This document shows positions 22,876-34,784 of a stretch of 64,000 nt of DNA, in pieces. The notes beneath the pieces were generated by a model. It searched no databases. It was not told the DNA's origin and saw only the letters and a list, made by a program, of their open reading frames with translations. Position numbers and translations under genes: made by a program. The stretch is taken from contig JACVTC010000101.1 of the NCBI GenBank assembly GCA_016946835.1, positions 567,501 through 631,500 on the forward strand, in the 5' to 3' direction. The first letter of the stretch is position 1; each line of letters starts with the position of its first letter. The DNA is from Neocallimastix lanati (nom. inval.) (lineage: Eukaryota; Neocallimastigomycota; Neocallimastigomycetes; Neocallimastigales; Neocallimastigaceae).

Positions 22876-23519
22876 TGTAACGGAGGTGCTTCTATTGTAA
22901 AGGCGGGATGAGATATAGAAACACAGAAAGGAGAAAACTCAATAGGTTTACACTATCTGTATAAATAATTCGTTTTATTAGAAATATTTTTTATTAATTA
23001 TAAAATTTAAAATAATTATTAATATTAATCAACAAGGTAATATTTCGAATTACTTATACGTTAATTATTATTAATAAAAGCACGAAGAAAAATATTTTCA
23101 TTCGTGAAGTTCGCACTATTTATACTTTTAACGGAAAAACAGTTTTAACATGTAAAAATAATTTTAAAGAAATATTTAAAAATATGTTTGTAATAATTAA
23201 TAATGTAAAGTTTCTAGAATATAGATTTTAATTGATGAAAATGAATCTTATCAAAAAAGAATAAAATAATTTATATAATAAGAATTTCTAAATTCATTTC
23301 GGTTGAATTACGAACCGAAAGAATCTTTAACTTTCTATAATTTTATACAGAAAGAATATTCAAGAAGATATTATTAATAATTAATAAAATAATTAATAAA
23401 ATAATTATTAATGCAAAATGGGTTGAGGTGTGAGTCGAACCCATGAAGTATTGGTCGTGGTCAATATAACTAACCATTGAACCAAAGTTCTAATTTTACT
23501 AACTGAAGATTTCGTTACA
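22876..23519 (-). repeat. 5' LTR of the chromovirus
   Basis: Same 644 bp as 17601-18244, with no difference seen by eye. Just inside it, sense reads ATAAAAGCACCTGC, nearly repeating the LTR end AATAGAAGCACCTCC. There is no TGG-type tRNA primer site, so Tf1-like self-priming is possible (inference). Confidence 0.9.
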
Positions 23520-23670
23520 ACTATTTAGTTTATTATTTACATAAATAAAAATACTAACTTTTAATTAAAAATATACTTTAATTTAATAATTTAATTGTTT
23601 GTTAAATAAATATCATTATTTATTTACTTATTCATATAAACTAATTAAATATAAATTTAAATAATTTAAA

Positions 23671-23703
<33 letters not shown>

Positions 23704-23738
23704 AGAAATTCATATTTTTCTGAACGTAACGTTCCAAG
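23520..23738 (-). mobile_element. Right part of the split 3' LTR of the gypsy element
   Basis: Continues the LTR begun at 17525-17600 and matches 26295-26508. It ends on the sense strand at TGGAACGTTACGTTC, preceded by AAGAGGGGAC at about 23743-23754 (sense), a good polypurine tract just after pol. Confidence 0.7.
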
Positions 23739-23786
23739 ATGTCCCCTCTTAAGAGTAGACTTCGTCCCTTGAAGTCCTTTAATTGG

Positions 23787-26210
23787 TTATAATTCAGAAA
23801 AATAAGGAATTACGTTCTTTAAGTGTATATTTCTTTCAGCAATTTCCCCAGATATCGGGTCACAGACAGTAACGGTGTTGAACTCCTTTTTTATTATTTT
23901 TAAAGGTCCGGTAAAGTATGGATCTAACTTTCTTCTATTGAAAACCTTGACTAATACTAGATCCCCTGGTTTATAATCCGAACGCATTCTTCTTATTTGT
24001 TTACGGCGGTCACTCCATAGTTCATTTGCAGTCTCGATATTTTCTACTGCTTCCTTGATCCACTTGTGGTATTGTATGAATTTCTGGAGCCAATATTCTT
24101 CCTTTTCATATTTATTCCTACTTTCCTTATTTAATGTTAGTTCCAATGGTTGTAGATCTTGGCGTCCATACGATAGTTCGAAACTACTAAACTTTGTTCT
24201 TTCATTTTTGCATGTCCTCAAGGCCCACAAAGCACTGGGTAGAATCTCATCCCAATCATCTTCTTCGTTGGCTAATAATTTTAAATACTTAATAACTTCC
24301 TTGTTCCTGTTTTCGACTTCTCCATTGGTCGAGGGGTGGTACGTAGTTGCATAATTTACGTAAACATCATGGAGATCCAAAAAAGCTTTGGTCTTATCTG
24401 AGTAGAACTGTGGCCCATTATCTGTAATCAACAGCTCAGGAACCCCATGACGAGCAAATACTTTTTTTAGAAATCTTATTACATCATTTGAACCAATTTC
24501 CTTTAATGGTTCAGCTTCCACCCATTTAGTTAAATAGTCCACTAAGACTATTATATATTTGTTCCCAGCTCTTGTCTTTGGTAACGGTCCAACAAGATCC
24601 AATCCGACTCTGGAGAATGGGTATCCCGGCTTGGTTGGTAAGTTTTCTACATTTTCATTTTGCTTTTGGCGTTTATACATTTGGCATTTTGGGCAGCATC
24701 TAATATAGGTTTGGATTTCTCTATTCATTCCTTTCCAATAATAATTGGGTTTCAACCGATGGTATGTTTTATAAATACCTTCGTGACCTATGGCATGAGC
24801 AGCTTCAATCAACTTTAACTTTTCTTCTTCGTTGTCAACTATTTTCCTAAGTCTTCCGTTTTGTTTATAATATTTCTTTCCTTCTATTTCGACGATTCTA
24901 CTCTTGATAAAATCTTCAATATTTTGCGGGACGAGTACCACTTCATTACCTTTCTTCTCCAATTCTTCTATTTTTTTCATAGTATCCATCCTGGACAGAG
25001 CATCGGCAATAACATTCTTCCTTCCCTCCTCAAATTGAACCTTAACCTGAAGAGCACTTAACGTAGTTACCCACTTTAAATGGCGGTTATTAAAGGGCTC
25101 CGTATTATTGCAGATTCCGACTAGGGGTTTGTGATCTGTCGCCAATGAAGTAACTAAGTTATTTCCTAAAATATAATGTTTAAATTTCTTTATGCAGTAT
25201 AATGCTGCAGTTCCCTCCAAATCGGTAACACTATAGTTAGTTTCAGCCTTCCGCAGCGCTCTACTAACATAATGAATTGGTTTCTCAACTCCATTATCAT
25301 CCTTTTGTATGATGACGCCTCCAATTCCACTACGAGATGCATCGCTTCTTATAATGAATGGTTTATTGAAATCCGGTGGTATTAGTATAGGGGCCTGTAT
25401 TAATCTTTCTTTGAGAGTCTTAAAAGCTAAGTCGGATTCCTTAGTCCACTCAAATTTTGAATCTTTCTTTAACAACTGAAGAAGTGGACTGCCAATTTGG
25501 GCAAAGTCCTTAATAAACTTTCGATAATACCCAACTGCTCCTAGAAATGAACGAAGTTTAGATACTCTTTTGGAGGGATCCAATTATAAATAATATTCAC
25601 CTTTTCAGGAATTGGTTGTATACCTTTGGTAGATAAGACGTGACCTAACAATTCCACTTCTTCTTGAAAGAAATGGCATTTTTCCAAGTTCAACTTCAAT
25701 CCGTTATCTTGTAGTATGGTGAAAACCTCGCTAAGATCCTTAACATGCTGTTCATAAGAAGGAGAGAAAACAACCAAGTCGTCAATGTAAACAAAAACAC
25801 TCTTATCAATTAAGCTAAAAAAAATCCTATTCATCTCCCTTTGGAAGGTTGCGGGAGCGTTACACAACCCAAAGGGCATGACCTTAAAGTTATAATTTCC
25901 ATAAAGTGTTGTGAAACAAGTTATCTCTTGATCTTCCGGGTACATTGGCATTTGGTGGTAACCCGAAAATAGTTCAATAGTTGATAAAACTTGATTCCTT
26001 CCAATGTAACTAAGGATATCGTCAATGAGAGGTAGAGCGTACGCATCCTTTTCTGTTAAACTGTTAACTCTCCGGTAGTCCACGCACATTCTATATTGAC
26101 CATTTTTCTTTAAAACTAATACTACTGGAGAGGACCAAGGAGAGTGGGAAGGTTCTATCAGGCCATTGTTTATCAATTTTTCTAACTCTTTCTTTAACGC
26201 TTGAGCCTAG
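23787..26210 (-). pseudogene. Ty3/gypsy pol: RT, RNase H, integrase, one frameshift
   Basis: The RT part (25541-26210) starts mid-domain with ELEKLINNGLIEPSHSPWSS and has FGLCNAPATFQREM and the catalytic YIDDLVVF. RNase H and integrase (23787-25583) follow: RSDASRSGIGG, ATDHKPLV, zinc residues HAIGHEG and CPKCQ, core Asp in LDLVGPL, Asp in TDNGPQF, Glu in EVENRNKEV, and the C-terminal GPLKIIKKEFN. The two parts differ by one frame near 25581, where one base has been lost (sense AATTGGATCCC, expected another G). Otherwise both frames are intact, so decay is slight. Gag, protease and the RT start are missing: pol joins LTR sequence directly at about 26210-26221. Confidence 0.85.
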
Positions 26211-26220
26211 GGGTTAGATA

Positions 26221-26508
26221 TTAAAAATAATTAAAAATATTTATTTTAAATACATATTATTTAGAAATATTAGTAATTTAAAATTATTTAACTATTTAGT
26301 TTATTATTTACATAAATAAAAATACTAACTTTTAATTAAAAATATACTTTAATTTAATAATTTAATTGTTTGTTAAATAAATATCATTATTTATTTACTT
26401 ATTCATATAAACTAATTAAATATAAATTTAAATAATTTAAATTTCTTTTTTTTTTTTTTTTTTTTTAAAATTTAAGAAATTCATATTTTTCTGAACGTAA
26501 CGTTCCAA
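26221..26508 (-). mobile_element. 5' LTR fragment of the gypsy element; carries unoccupied insertion site
   Basis: Matches 17525-17600 plus 23525-23738 without interruption: at 26290-26305 it reads AACTATTTAGTT, the pre-insertion form of the ACTAT target. Begins (sense) TGGAACGTTACG at about 26508. Confidence 0.7.
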
Positions 26509-26519
26509 AATGTAATAAT

Positions 26520-27492
26520 TTAATTAAAAAATTATAATTAAATTATTAATCATTAATATTAGCTCTAACTGATAATATTAAAGGTTTAGAAAAGAATCAT
26601 ACTTACCTATGGTTCTTTCTAATTTTCGAGTTTATTATAACGAATTATAATAGACGAAACACTAAAATTGATAAAGAAAAGTTTTAATTATAAAATCTGT
26701 TTTATTAAAATAATTTGTTTTATTATTTATTAGAAATTTTAAATGTTAAAACTATTGTTATTTATTATTATATTATAATTGTTATAATAATAACTCTTGA
26801 TTTCTCAAAGAGAACTCAAGAGCCTTATTTATACTTTTTTGTCAAAATAAGGTTAAAATCAAAAGGGGTTCTAATCTTAACAAATCTCTTATCTAGGAAA
26901 AGACTAGAAGAAAAACCTAGATAAGTTTTTTGATCGATATTCTATCCATATCGATCATCGCGTTAATTAAGTAAAACCGATTACTTTTAAGAAGTAATTG
27001 GAAAAACCTTAATTAACCGATTACTTAATCTAATATAATGATCGAAAGTAAAAGAATAAAATAATGAAAATTATTTCGATCATAAAATTTAAAATTTAAT
27101 CTATTTAGTTCTATTTTATAGAACTTTAAGTAAAAAATATAAAACAATACATTAATAATAAAATACATGATTAATACAATACGGAATACATGATAGAATA
27201 CAGAATAGTGTTTTAGTTTATGATTTAATAAGTGAAAGAAAACTAAAACTAATAAATTTAATAATTAAGTGAATAATTAAATAAATTTAATATTATTTTA
27301 AATGTATAAAAAATATTTGATTAAATAAATTTTTAATATTAAACTAAATAAAATTTTAATATATAATTAAATAAATTATTAATTATAATTAAGTGTATAA
27401 ATGAAATATGAGTTAAATAAAAGTTATATTAATTATAACCTAACTAAGAAAATATAATTATTTTGTTAAAAATAATTATAGATTCTTACACA
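26520..27492 (-). mobile_element. LTR-like repeat, family B, minus orientation
   Basis: The reverse complement of the blocks at 15865-16622: CTCTTGATTTCTCAAAGAG near-palindrome (26793-26821), TTATTTATAC box, TATCTAGGAAAAGACTAG, CGATATTCTATCC, CCGATTACTT and GATTCTTACACA at the end. The boundaries are approximate. No gene. Confidence 0.55.
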
Positions 27493-27509
27493 AAAATGTT
27501 ATGGTTCAT

Positions 27510-28335
<826 letters not shown>

Positions 28336-28616
28336 ATTTTTGAAGAGTTTATATGTATTTTAATATTAATTTAATTAAGATTCAGTAATGATTTTATAAA
28401 AAATATTTTTATAAAGATTTTAATTAATATTATAATAATTTTAATTAATTTATAATATTATATAATAAAATTTTTAATTTAATTCAGGGAAGAATATAAG
28501 AAAGTTCCATTAGTAAAGAATATAAACTTAATTATGGTTAAGTTATGTCTAAACATAACAAAATAAGTAATTTATAGTCATTCTTTACCAAGATGCCCCG
28601 ACGAAGACTCAAGCTA

Positions 28617-29886
28617 TCATGAAGCTAAGTTATACTTTACTGTATTCTTTAAATGAACATTTCTGTTCAATTGTACGCCTGAATTAGGATCTGCTAAAGT
28701 AACTGTATTAAATTGTTTCTTTATAACCTTCAAGGGACCTACAAAGTAAGGCTCCAACTTAGTTCTAGATAGATTTCTTACCCGAACCAAATCTCCAGGA
28801 TTAATGCTTTTTCCTTTGTTCATACTATTTTTCTCTTGTCTACGAATTGCCCAATATTTGTTGGCATTTTTGACATTTTCGGCAGCTTCTAATGTCCATC
28901 TATAATGATTAATAAATTTTTCAAGTATTATTTCATCTGATGTTTTTCCTTTGGTATCTTTCGTTGGACGAGCTGCAATATCAAAGGGTTGGTGATTTTC
29001 ACGACCATACACAAGTTCAAAGCTAGAATATTTTGTTACATTGTTTTTAGTAGTACGTAAAGCCCATAAAGCGGAAGGGAGGATTTCATCCCAATCCTTA
29101 TATTTAGTTCCTAGCAATCTCAATAATTTGCCTATCTCCTTATTTCTGTTTTCTACTAAGCCATTGCTCTCAGGATGATAGGTTGAGGTAAACTTAACAT
29201 AGACATCATAAAGATCAAGAAATATTTTAGTCATGTCCACAGTAAATTGTACTCCATTATCAGTAGTAATCACCTGTGGAATCCCATGCCTCGAAAATAC
29301 ATTAATAAGAAATTTTATTACATCCATTGCAGTGATGGTTTCTGTAGGTTCGGCTTCCACCCACTTAGTGAAATAGTCTACCATTACTATTAAATATTGA
29401 TTTTTATTTCTCGTTTGAACCAATGGACCTATGATATCCAGACCCATATGTACAAATGGTCCTTCAACTTGGGTTGGAATTCCTTCAGTTGGATTAGGAT
29501 ATGGTTGAGGGCGGTTCAGTTGACATTTCTCACATTTACTAACTACCCTCTTGACATCGCTGATCATATTATTCCAATAATAACATCTTTTTAACCTTTG
29601 ATATGTCTTGTAGTATCCTTCATGACCTACGTTATGTGCTGCAAAAATAAGTTTTAATTTTTCTTCAGTATTGGTTATTAATTTACGATAATTATTTCCA
29701 TCGATAAAATATTCAACTCCATCAATAACAGTAAATTTTTCTTCAAGAAATTCCTTGATTACTTTAGATAACAGGGTTTCATCAATTTCAGAATTAATAT
29801 TGGTAGCTAAAACAACTTTATTACTTTCATTTTTCATTCTGGAGAGAGCATCAGCAACGACATTTTTCTTGCCACTTTCATACCTT
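28617..29886 (-). pseudogene. Ty3/gypsy integrase fragment with intact 406-codon frame
   Basis: The fragment starts (sense) at about 29886 with the end of RNase H (YESGKKNVVADALSRM). The ATG-led frame 28617-29837 follows with integrase zinc residues HNVGHEGYYK...CEKCQ, core Asp in LDIIGPL, Asp in TDNGVQF, Glu in LVENRNKEIG, and C-terminal VGPLKVIKKQFNTV. All three catalytic acids are present and no stop interrupts the frame. It is related to the integrase at 23787-25583 (shared WDEILPSALWALRT). Upstream pol is lost, so it is a fragment of an element rather than an independent gene; expression is unknown. Confidence 0.85.
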
Positions 29887-30099
29887 ATCTAGTTCTCTGA
29901 AATGAATGTCACTCATTTTTACCAGAATTTTTAGTATTTAACAAATTTGAATTTAATTTATTTATTAATTAATATTTTATTTTAAGTAGTTTGATTAAAG
30001 AAAAGTAACAAAACTACCAAGTATTCGTAAAAAAAAAATTTATATATATATATTAAATATATTAATTGTAAATAGTATATTTTATTTTTTTTTTTTTTT

Positions 30100-30262
30100 T
30101 TTTTTTTTTTAAACACTCCGTTTAACAGATAAAAAAAAATAATATTGTTATAATATTAATGAATCTTTTATTCCAAACACTCTGTTTGACGAATAAATAA
30201 AATTATTGTTAATAATATTAATATTTACTTTATTTCAAACACTCTGTTCGACAATAAAGAAA
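30100..30262 (+). repeat. Three tandem ~62-bp degenerate repeats
   Basis: CAAACACTCTGTTTGACGA-like motifs at about 30111, 30172 and 30234, each followed by an AATAAA/TAATATT stretch. It is followed by a 47-base T tract (30299-30347) and a GC-richer non-coding stretch (30420-30670) that looks like LTR or leader sequence of unknown family. Confidence 0.6.
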
Positions 30263-30293
30263 GAAAACTTTTGTTCAAAAAAAAAAATTATTA

Positions 30294-30349
<56 letters not shown>

Positions 30350-30749
30350 TGAGTAAATAATATAAGTACTATACCCGGAGAATCAATAATTATTTCATAT
30401 GCATATATTATAAATTTAAATCGTTTTTCAAACCCCCAAGTGAAGTTACTACATCGTTCGACCTCGTTCTAAAGACCGTCAGTTAGATACTCTTGATATA
30501 TCGTAACCTTATCTTTAAAACCTCTACTACCCCGCTTCAATGCAACCTCACTCTGTTTTACTTTGCGAATTTAAAATTATTTTTATATCTTTATAACCTC
30601 TACTACGTATATCGTTATCTAGATACTATATGCAGGTATATAATAACGCCGGATACCTAAAAAAAATTTTGTTGGAATAAATATTTACTCAAAGAAAAAT
30701 ATTTTAATGCGTATATTTTTAAAAAAAAAAAAAAATTTTTTTTTTTTTA

Positions 30750-30941
30750 AACTCTTCAAAAATTTATATTAACAAATTCTTTATTGAATCTATATTAAAA
30801 TTATTTTATATTTTTATTATATTTTTATCAAATTAATTATTATTAACTTTCAATAACATTATAAATTAATATTAATTTTTATTAAACTTAAAATAAATTA
30901 TCATTAAATAATTTATTATCTTTTACAAAAACAATAATAAA

Positions 30942-31006
<65 letters not shown>

Positions 31007-31215
31007 TAAATAGTAATAATATTAGTAATAATATAAGTAATAGTATTAATATTAATATTAGGAATAGTAATAATTTAGCTAATAAAATTTAATTAGTTTA
31101 ATAAATAATGTAATTACTTTAAAAATTAAATAAATAAATAAATTATAAAATTGTTATTGTGTAAATAAATATTTTAAATCTTTATTTTGTGTATAAAAAA
31201 AATTTGGTATGGTTC
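30750..31215 (-). repeat. Right arm of the long inverted repeat
   Basis: Pairs with 27510-28335 as described there; includes an AAT/AAAAT array (30930-31012). Bases 31216-31970 are AT-rich with nothing recognisable. Confidence 0.7.
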
Positions 31216-31969
31216 ATATAATTTTAGGAATATAATAATAATTAACACAAATAATAAAATTACAATAAAAAAAAAAAAAATAATTTGTTTTAAAATCAAT
31301 ATTTATTTATTTAAATTTATAAAAGAAAAATAATAATATAATTATTTATTTAATAAAAAGAAAGTTATTGATTATATTTTATTTCACTAAAATTACATGT
31401 ATTTATATTTTTTTATCAAATTAAAATTTGTAAAGCCTAACTATTTTTTTAATAAACTAATTACTAATTATTTTTATAAATAAAACATTTAAATTGAAAT
31501 TGAATTATTATTTTAGTTAATAATATTATTGTTATAAATAGTAGTTATATATTATTGTATTATTAATTATTTAATAATAGTTTAATACTAATATATATAA
31601 AATAAAAATAAAGAGATTATACAGAATATTTTATTGTGGTTTAGTTAAATTTAGTAATTAAAAATAAATTTAAATTGATAACGAAAATTTTAATAACTAA
31701 TTAAATAGATTTGATTATTTTCAATATAACATAATACAAAAGAAATATAATATTAATATATTAAGTGGGCAAGGACAATATTCTTGGCTAAAGATTTTTA
31801 ATACATTATAATGGAATCGGATCGATAATTCAAAAAGGAATTATAAGTTAATTAGTGATTTATTAACTTAAGATTTCTATTTAGTAATATTTGAAGAATA
31901 TTGGAAAGTTCCAATTATATAGAATAGAATAATCTATAAGGTTAGAATAATTTAAATTATTCTAGCACA

Positions 31970-32588
31970 ATTAGTATTATTTGTTCATTCTGTATTAAAT
32001 TTTTAGAAAAAAAATCTTGGCATAGTGGGAGGAGCGATGACCATGAATCGAACTATTCGGGTTCGATTCACACTTAAATTAAATTTTAATAATTTTTATT
32101 TTCATTTTTAGATAATTCTTTCTGTAATTTCTTTAAGAATTTTATAGAAATTCTTAATAGTTAAAATTATATTTTATTCTATTTTATTTCTTCTTTTTAT
32201 TAGTTTCCATTTTTGTGGCTAAAATCGGTTTTAAACGAATTTTCCACAATTCTATAATTTTTCAAAATCATGAAAACTGTTTTTCCGAAAAAAGTATAAA
32301 TAAGTATGAATTTTCACTTGAAAATATTTCTCTTCGTGCTTTTATCGTATTTTAACGTAGTTTATTATTATTAGTAATAAAACATCTTTCTAAACAATTT
32401 TTAAATAAATAAATAAATAAATAAAATAATAAATAAAACCAATATTACTAATATTTCAGCACCGACCTTCCTAATCAACAAAGGAATCAAGTGCTCCAAT
32501 ATTAATATTTTGTGTTTACTAATTCTTGTGTTTAGTTTACTTATTCCAAGTGTCCTTTTAGTATTGGAACACCCAGGTTTCCGTTACA
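31970..32588 (+). mobile_element. LTR related to the chromovirus LTR, plus orientation
   Basis: Ends CCGTTACA at about 32588 like the 644-bp LTRs. It has GTATAAATAAGT (about 32298), then a TTCTTCGTGCTTTT-like block (CTCTTCGTGCTTTTAT here), in the same order as the chromovirus LTR. It is followed directly by RNase H sequence, so most of an element is missing. The 5' end is uncertain. Confidence 0.6.
32013..32073 (+). promoter_or_regulatory. tRNA-like / pol III-type box pair
   Basis: TTGGCATAGTGGGAGG (A-box-like, from 32017) and GGGTTCGATTC (perfect B-box form, 32059-32069). It lies at the start of the LTR, as in 18150-18214. It does not fold into a full cloverleaf by eye. Confidence 0.5.
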
Positions 32589-32589
32589 C

Positions 32590-34286
32590 TAGGTGTAAAA
32601 TATAAAGTTAGTGTCTGTACTGACCATAGAAATTTAATATATACTTTAGAAGGAAAAAAGTTGGTAACCGAAGATAGCATAGATGACACTTGTTCTTTCA
32701 GATATATGACTTCTAACGTATATATAGACAAGGAACTAAAAATGGGAAACCAGATAGTCTTTCAAGAAGACTTGACTATATGAAAAATAACGTAGATATT
32801 AAACCAGAAAATATATTAGATATTAAAAATGTAAAAGAAGTTCCATGTTTTATAGAAATTATGAGTGATTTACTGGAAAAAATTATTGATACTATTATAG
32901 AAGATGCTACTGCTGAAGATATTAGATTATACTTTAGTGAAAACAATGTTAAAAATGATTATGTTTATAAATCATTTAGGAAAATGAAAAGGTTTAAAAT
33001 AAAAGATAATATTATATTTTATAAAAATTTGATTTATATTCCTGAATCACTTAGATTAGAAATTTTAGAAAAATATCATGAAAAATCCACTTCTGGATAT
33101 CTTGTTATAAGAAGAACTTTAGAATTAATTACAAGAAACCTTTGGTGGCCTATGATACAAGAAGATTTTAAGAGTTATGTTAATTCTTGTGAATGTTGTG
33201 TAAGAAACAAAGTTAATAGACATAGGAAGTATGGTCTTTTACAACCTTTAGATACTCCTGAGTTAGACCTTGGAAGTCTATCGAAATTGATTTCCTCTAT
33301 GGTCTTCCTTATTCTAAAGGATACACCATTATTATGGTGGTTGTCGATCGTTTCTTTAAGATGATACATTTAATTCCATTTAAACAAATACCTGATGCCA
33401 AACAAACTGCCAAAGCTTTCATAACAAATATATTTAAGCAACACGGAATAAATACCTTATAATATGTATACAGATAGAGGATCTTAATTTACAAGTGCTC
33501 TTTGGGAAGAAGTAATGGAATACTTATACATTAAATCAAAAATTACTACAATTGACCATCATGAATTAGATGGTCAAATTGAAAGATGTAATTCTTTTAT
33601 TGAACAATACTTAAGAGTTTACTCAATATCGTATTATCATGATGATTAGATTGAATGCATTCCCCTTGCCGAATTTATTTATAATAACTCCGTTAATGAA
33701 TCTACAAAACCCTTCTTTATTAATTATGGTTTTCATCTATCTATGGATGAATTTTTCTTATTACCTGATACTGATACTAATAATAAAGTTATTAAAGACT
33801 TATGTATGAATTTAAAATCATATTAAAGATGGTTTATTAAGGTCAAAAGAACTATATAGAAAACACGTAGATAAAAAGAGAATTTCTCCTCCAATATTTA
33901 AAGAAAATGACTTAGTTTGGATACAAGCTCCTCCATCATTAAATATCGAAGATAGTTCAAAGTTAGCTCCTTGTAAATATGGACTATATAAAGTAATAGA
34001 TGTTCTGAAAAATAATAATTATAAAATAGATATTAAAAGGGTCTCCTTTTTCAAAACATCATTCTCTATTCCATGTTTCGTAGTTAGAACCTTTTATTCC
34101 AACACTTTAAAAGTTTTAAAAAGAAGAACTCATTATTATGAATCAATTTAAAGATATTATTGAAATCTCAGGATTTAGAACTAATTATAAAAAGAAACAA
34201 TATGAATACAGAATTAGGTATAAATATAAAACTGCTTACAATTGGGTTCCTTCAGACGAAGTTGAAAATAATCCCTGAAATCAAAA
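32590..34286 (+). pseudogene. Chromovirus pol remnant: RNase H end, integrase, chromodomain-like end
   Basis: Begins with VCTDHRNLIYTLEGK (RNase H). The frame 32780-33364 has the integrase zinc region, with the second His replaced (HEKSTSGYLV instead of H...GH) and CECC kept. A frameshift near 33268 moves the D-containing core (IEIDFLYGLPYSKGYT, VVDRFFKMIHLIPF) to another frame. Stops interrupt TDRGS*FTSALW, the Glu stretch DGQIERCN is kept, and further stops follow. The end (34143-34286) reads IIEISGFRTNYKKK...YNWVPSDEVENNP, a plausible chromodomain. Not functional. Confidence 0.75.
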
Positions 34287-34355
34287 TATTTATTTACAAT
34301 ATATACAAAATGGAAGAAAACCTATTTCAATTGCTTATAACTAAAAAATAAAAAA

Positions 34356-34400
<45 letters not shown>

Positions 34401-34784
34401 AAAAATTTTTAAAAAATTTATTTTTATTATTAATTTTTTTAATTTTTATTTTATTATTATTAATTTTTAGCTGAATTTAAAAATTTTTTAAATTTTACAA
34501 ATTCAAAATTTCAATAACATAACTATGTTACAATTTCAACAACTAATTTATGATTCAACATAATTCAAAAATTCATAAAATAATACAATCCTCAATTTTC
34601 AAAAAAGTTAATGTGTAAAATTAAAAAGTTAATTGAAATTAAAATTTTAAAATTTCAATTTCAAAATTTTTTCACCAAAAACATTTAAAAATGGTACCAT
34701 TACATTTCCAAACATCAATTTTCATATCAAAATTTTAATTTTATTAAATTTTAGAAATTTAGAAATTTCAAAGAAATGGTCACT

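Larger units (their letters stand above)
17601..23519 (-). mobile_element. Complete non-autonomous chromovirus-type LTR retrotransposon
   Basis: Two 644-bp LTRs, 17601-18244 and 22876-23519, which I read as identical. On the minus strand each runs from TGTAACGAAATC to CACCTCCGTTACA. The target-site duplication is ACTAT (17596-17600 and 23520-23524); the unoccupied site is visible in the sister LTR at about 26292-26300. Sense is minus: TATAAATA lies in the minus strand of each LTR (about 17848 and 23123), and the gag-pol frame is minus. The order is LTR, 1.86-kb leader, gag-PR-fused frame, short 3' region with purine-rich GGAGGCGGA, LTR. Identical LTRs imply recent insertion; missing RT implies it moved using enzymes from a related element. 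Confidence 0.85.
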
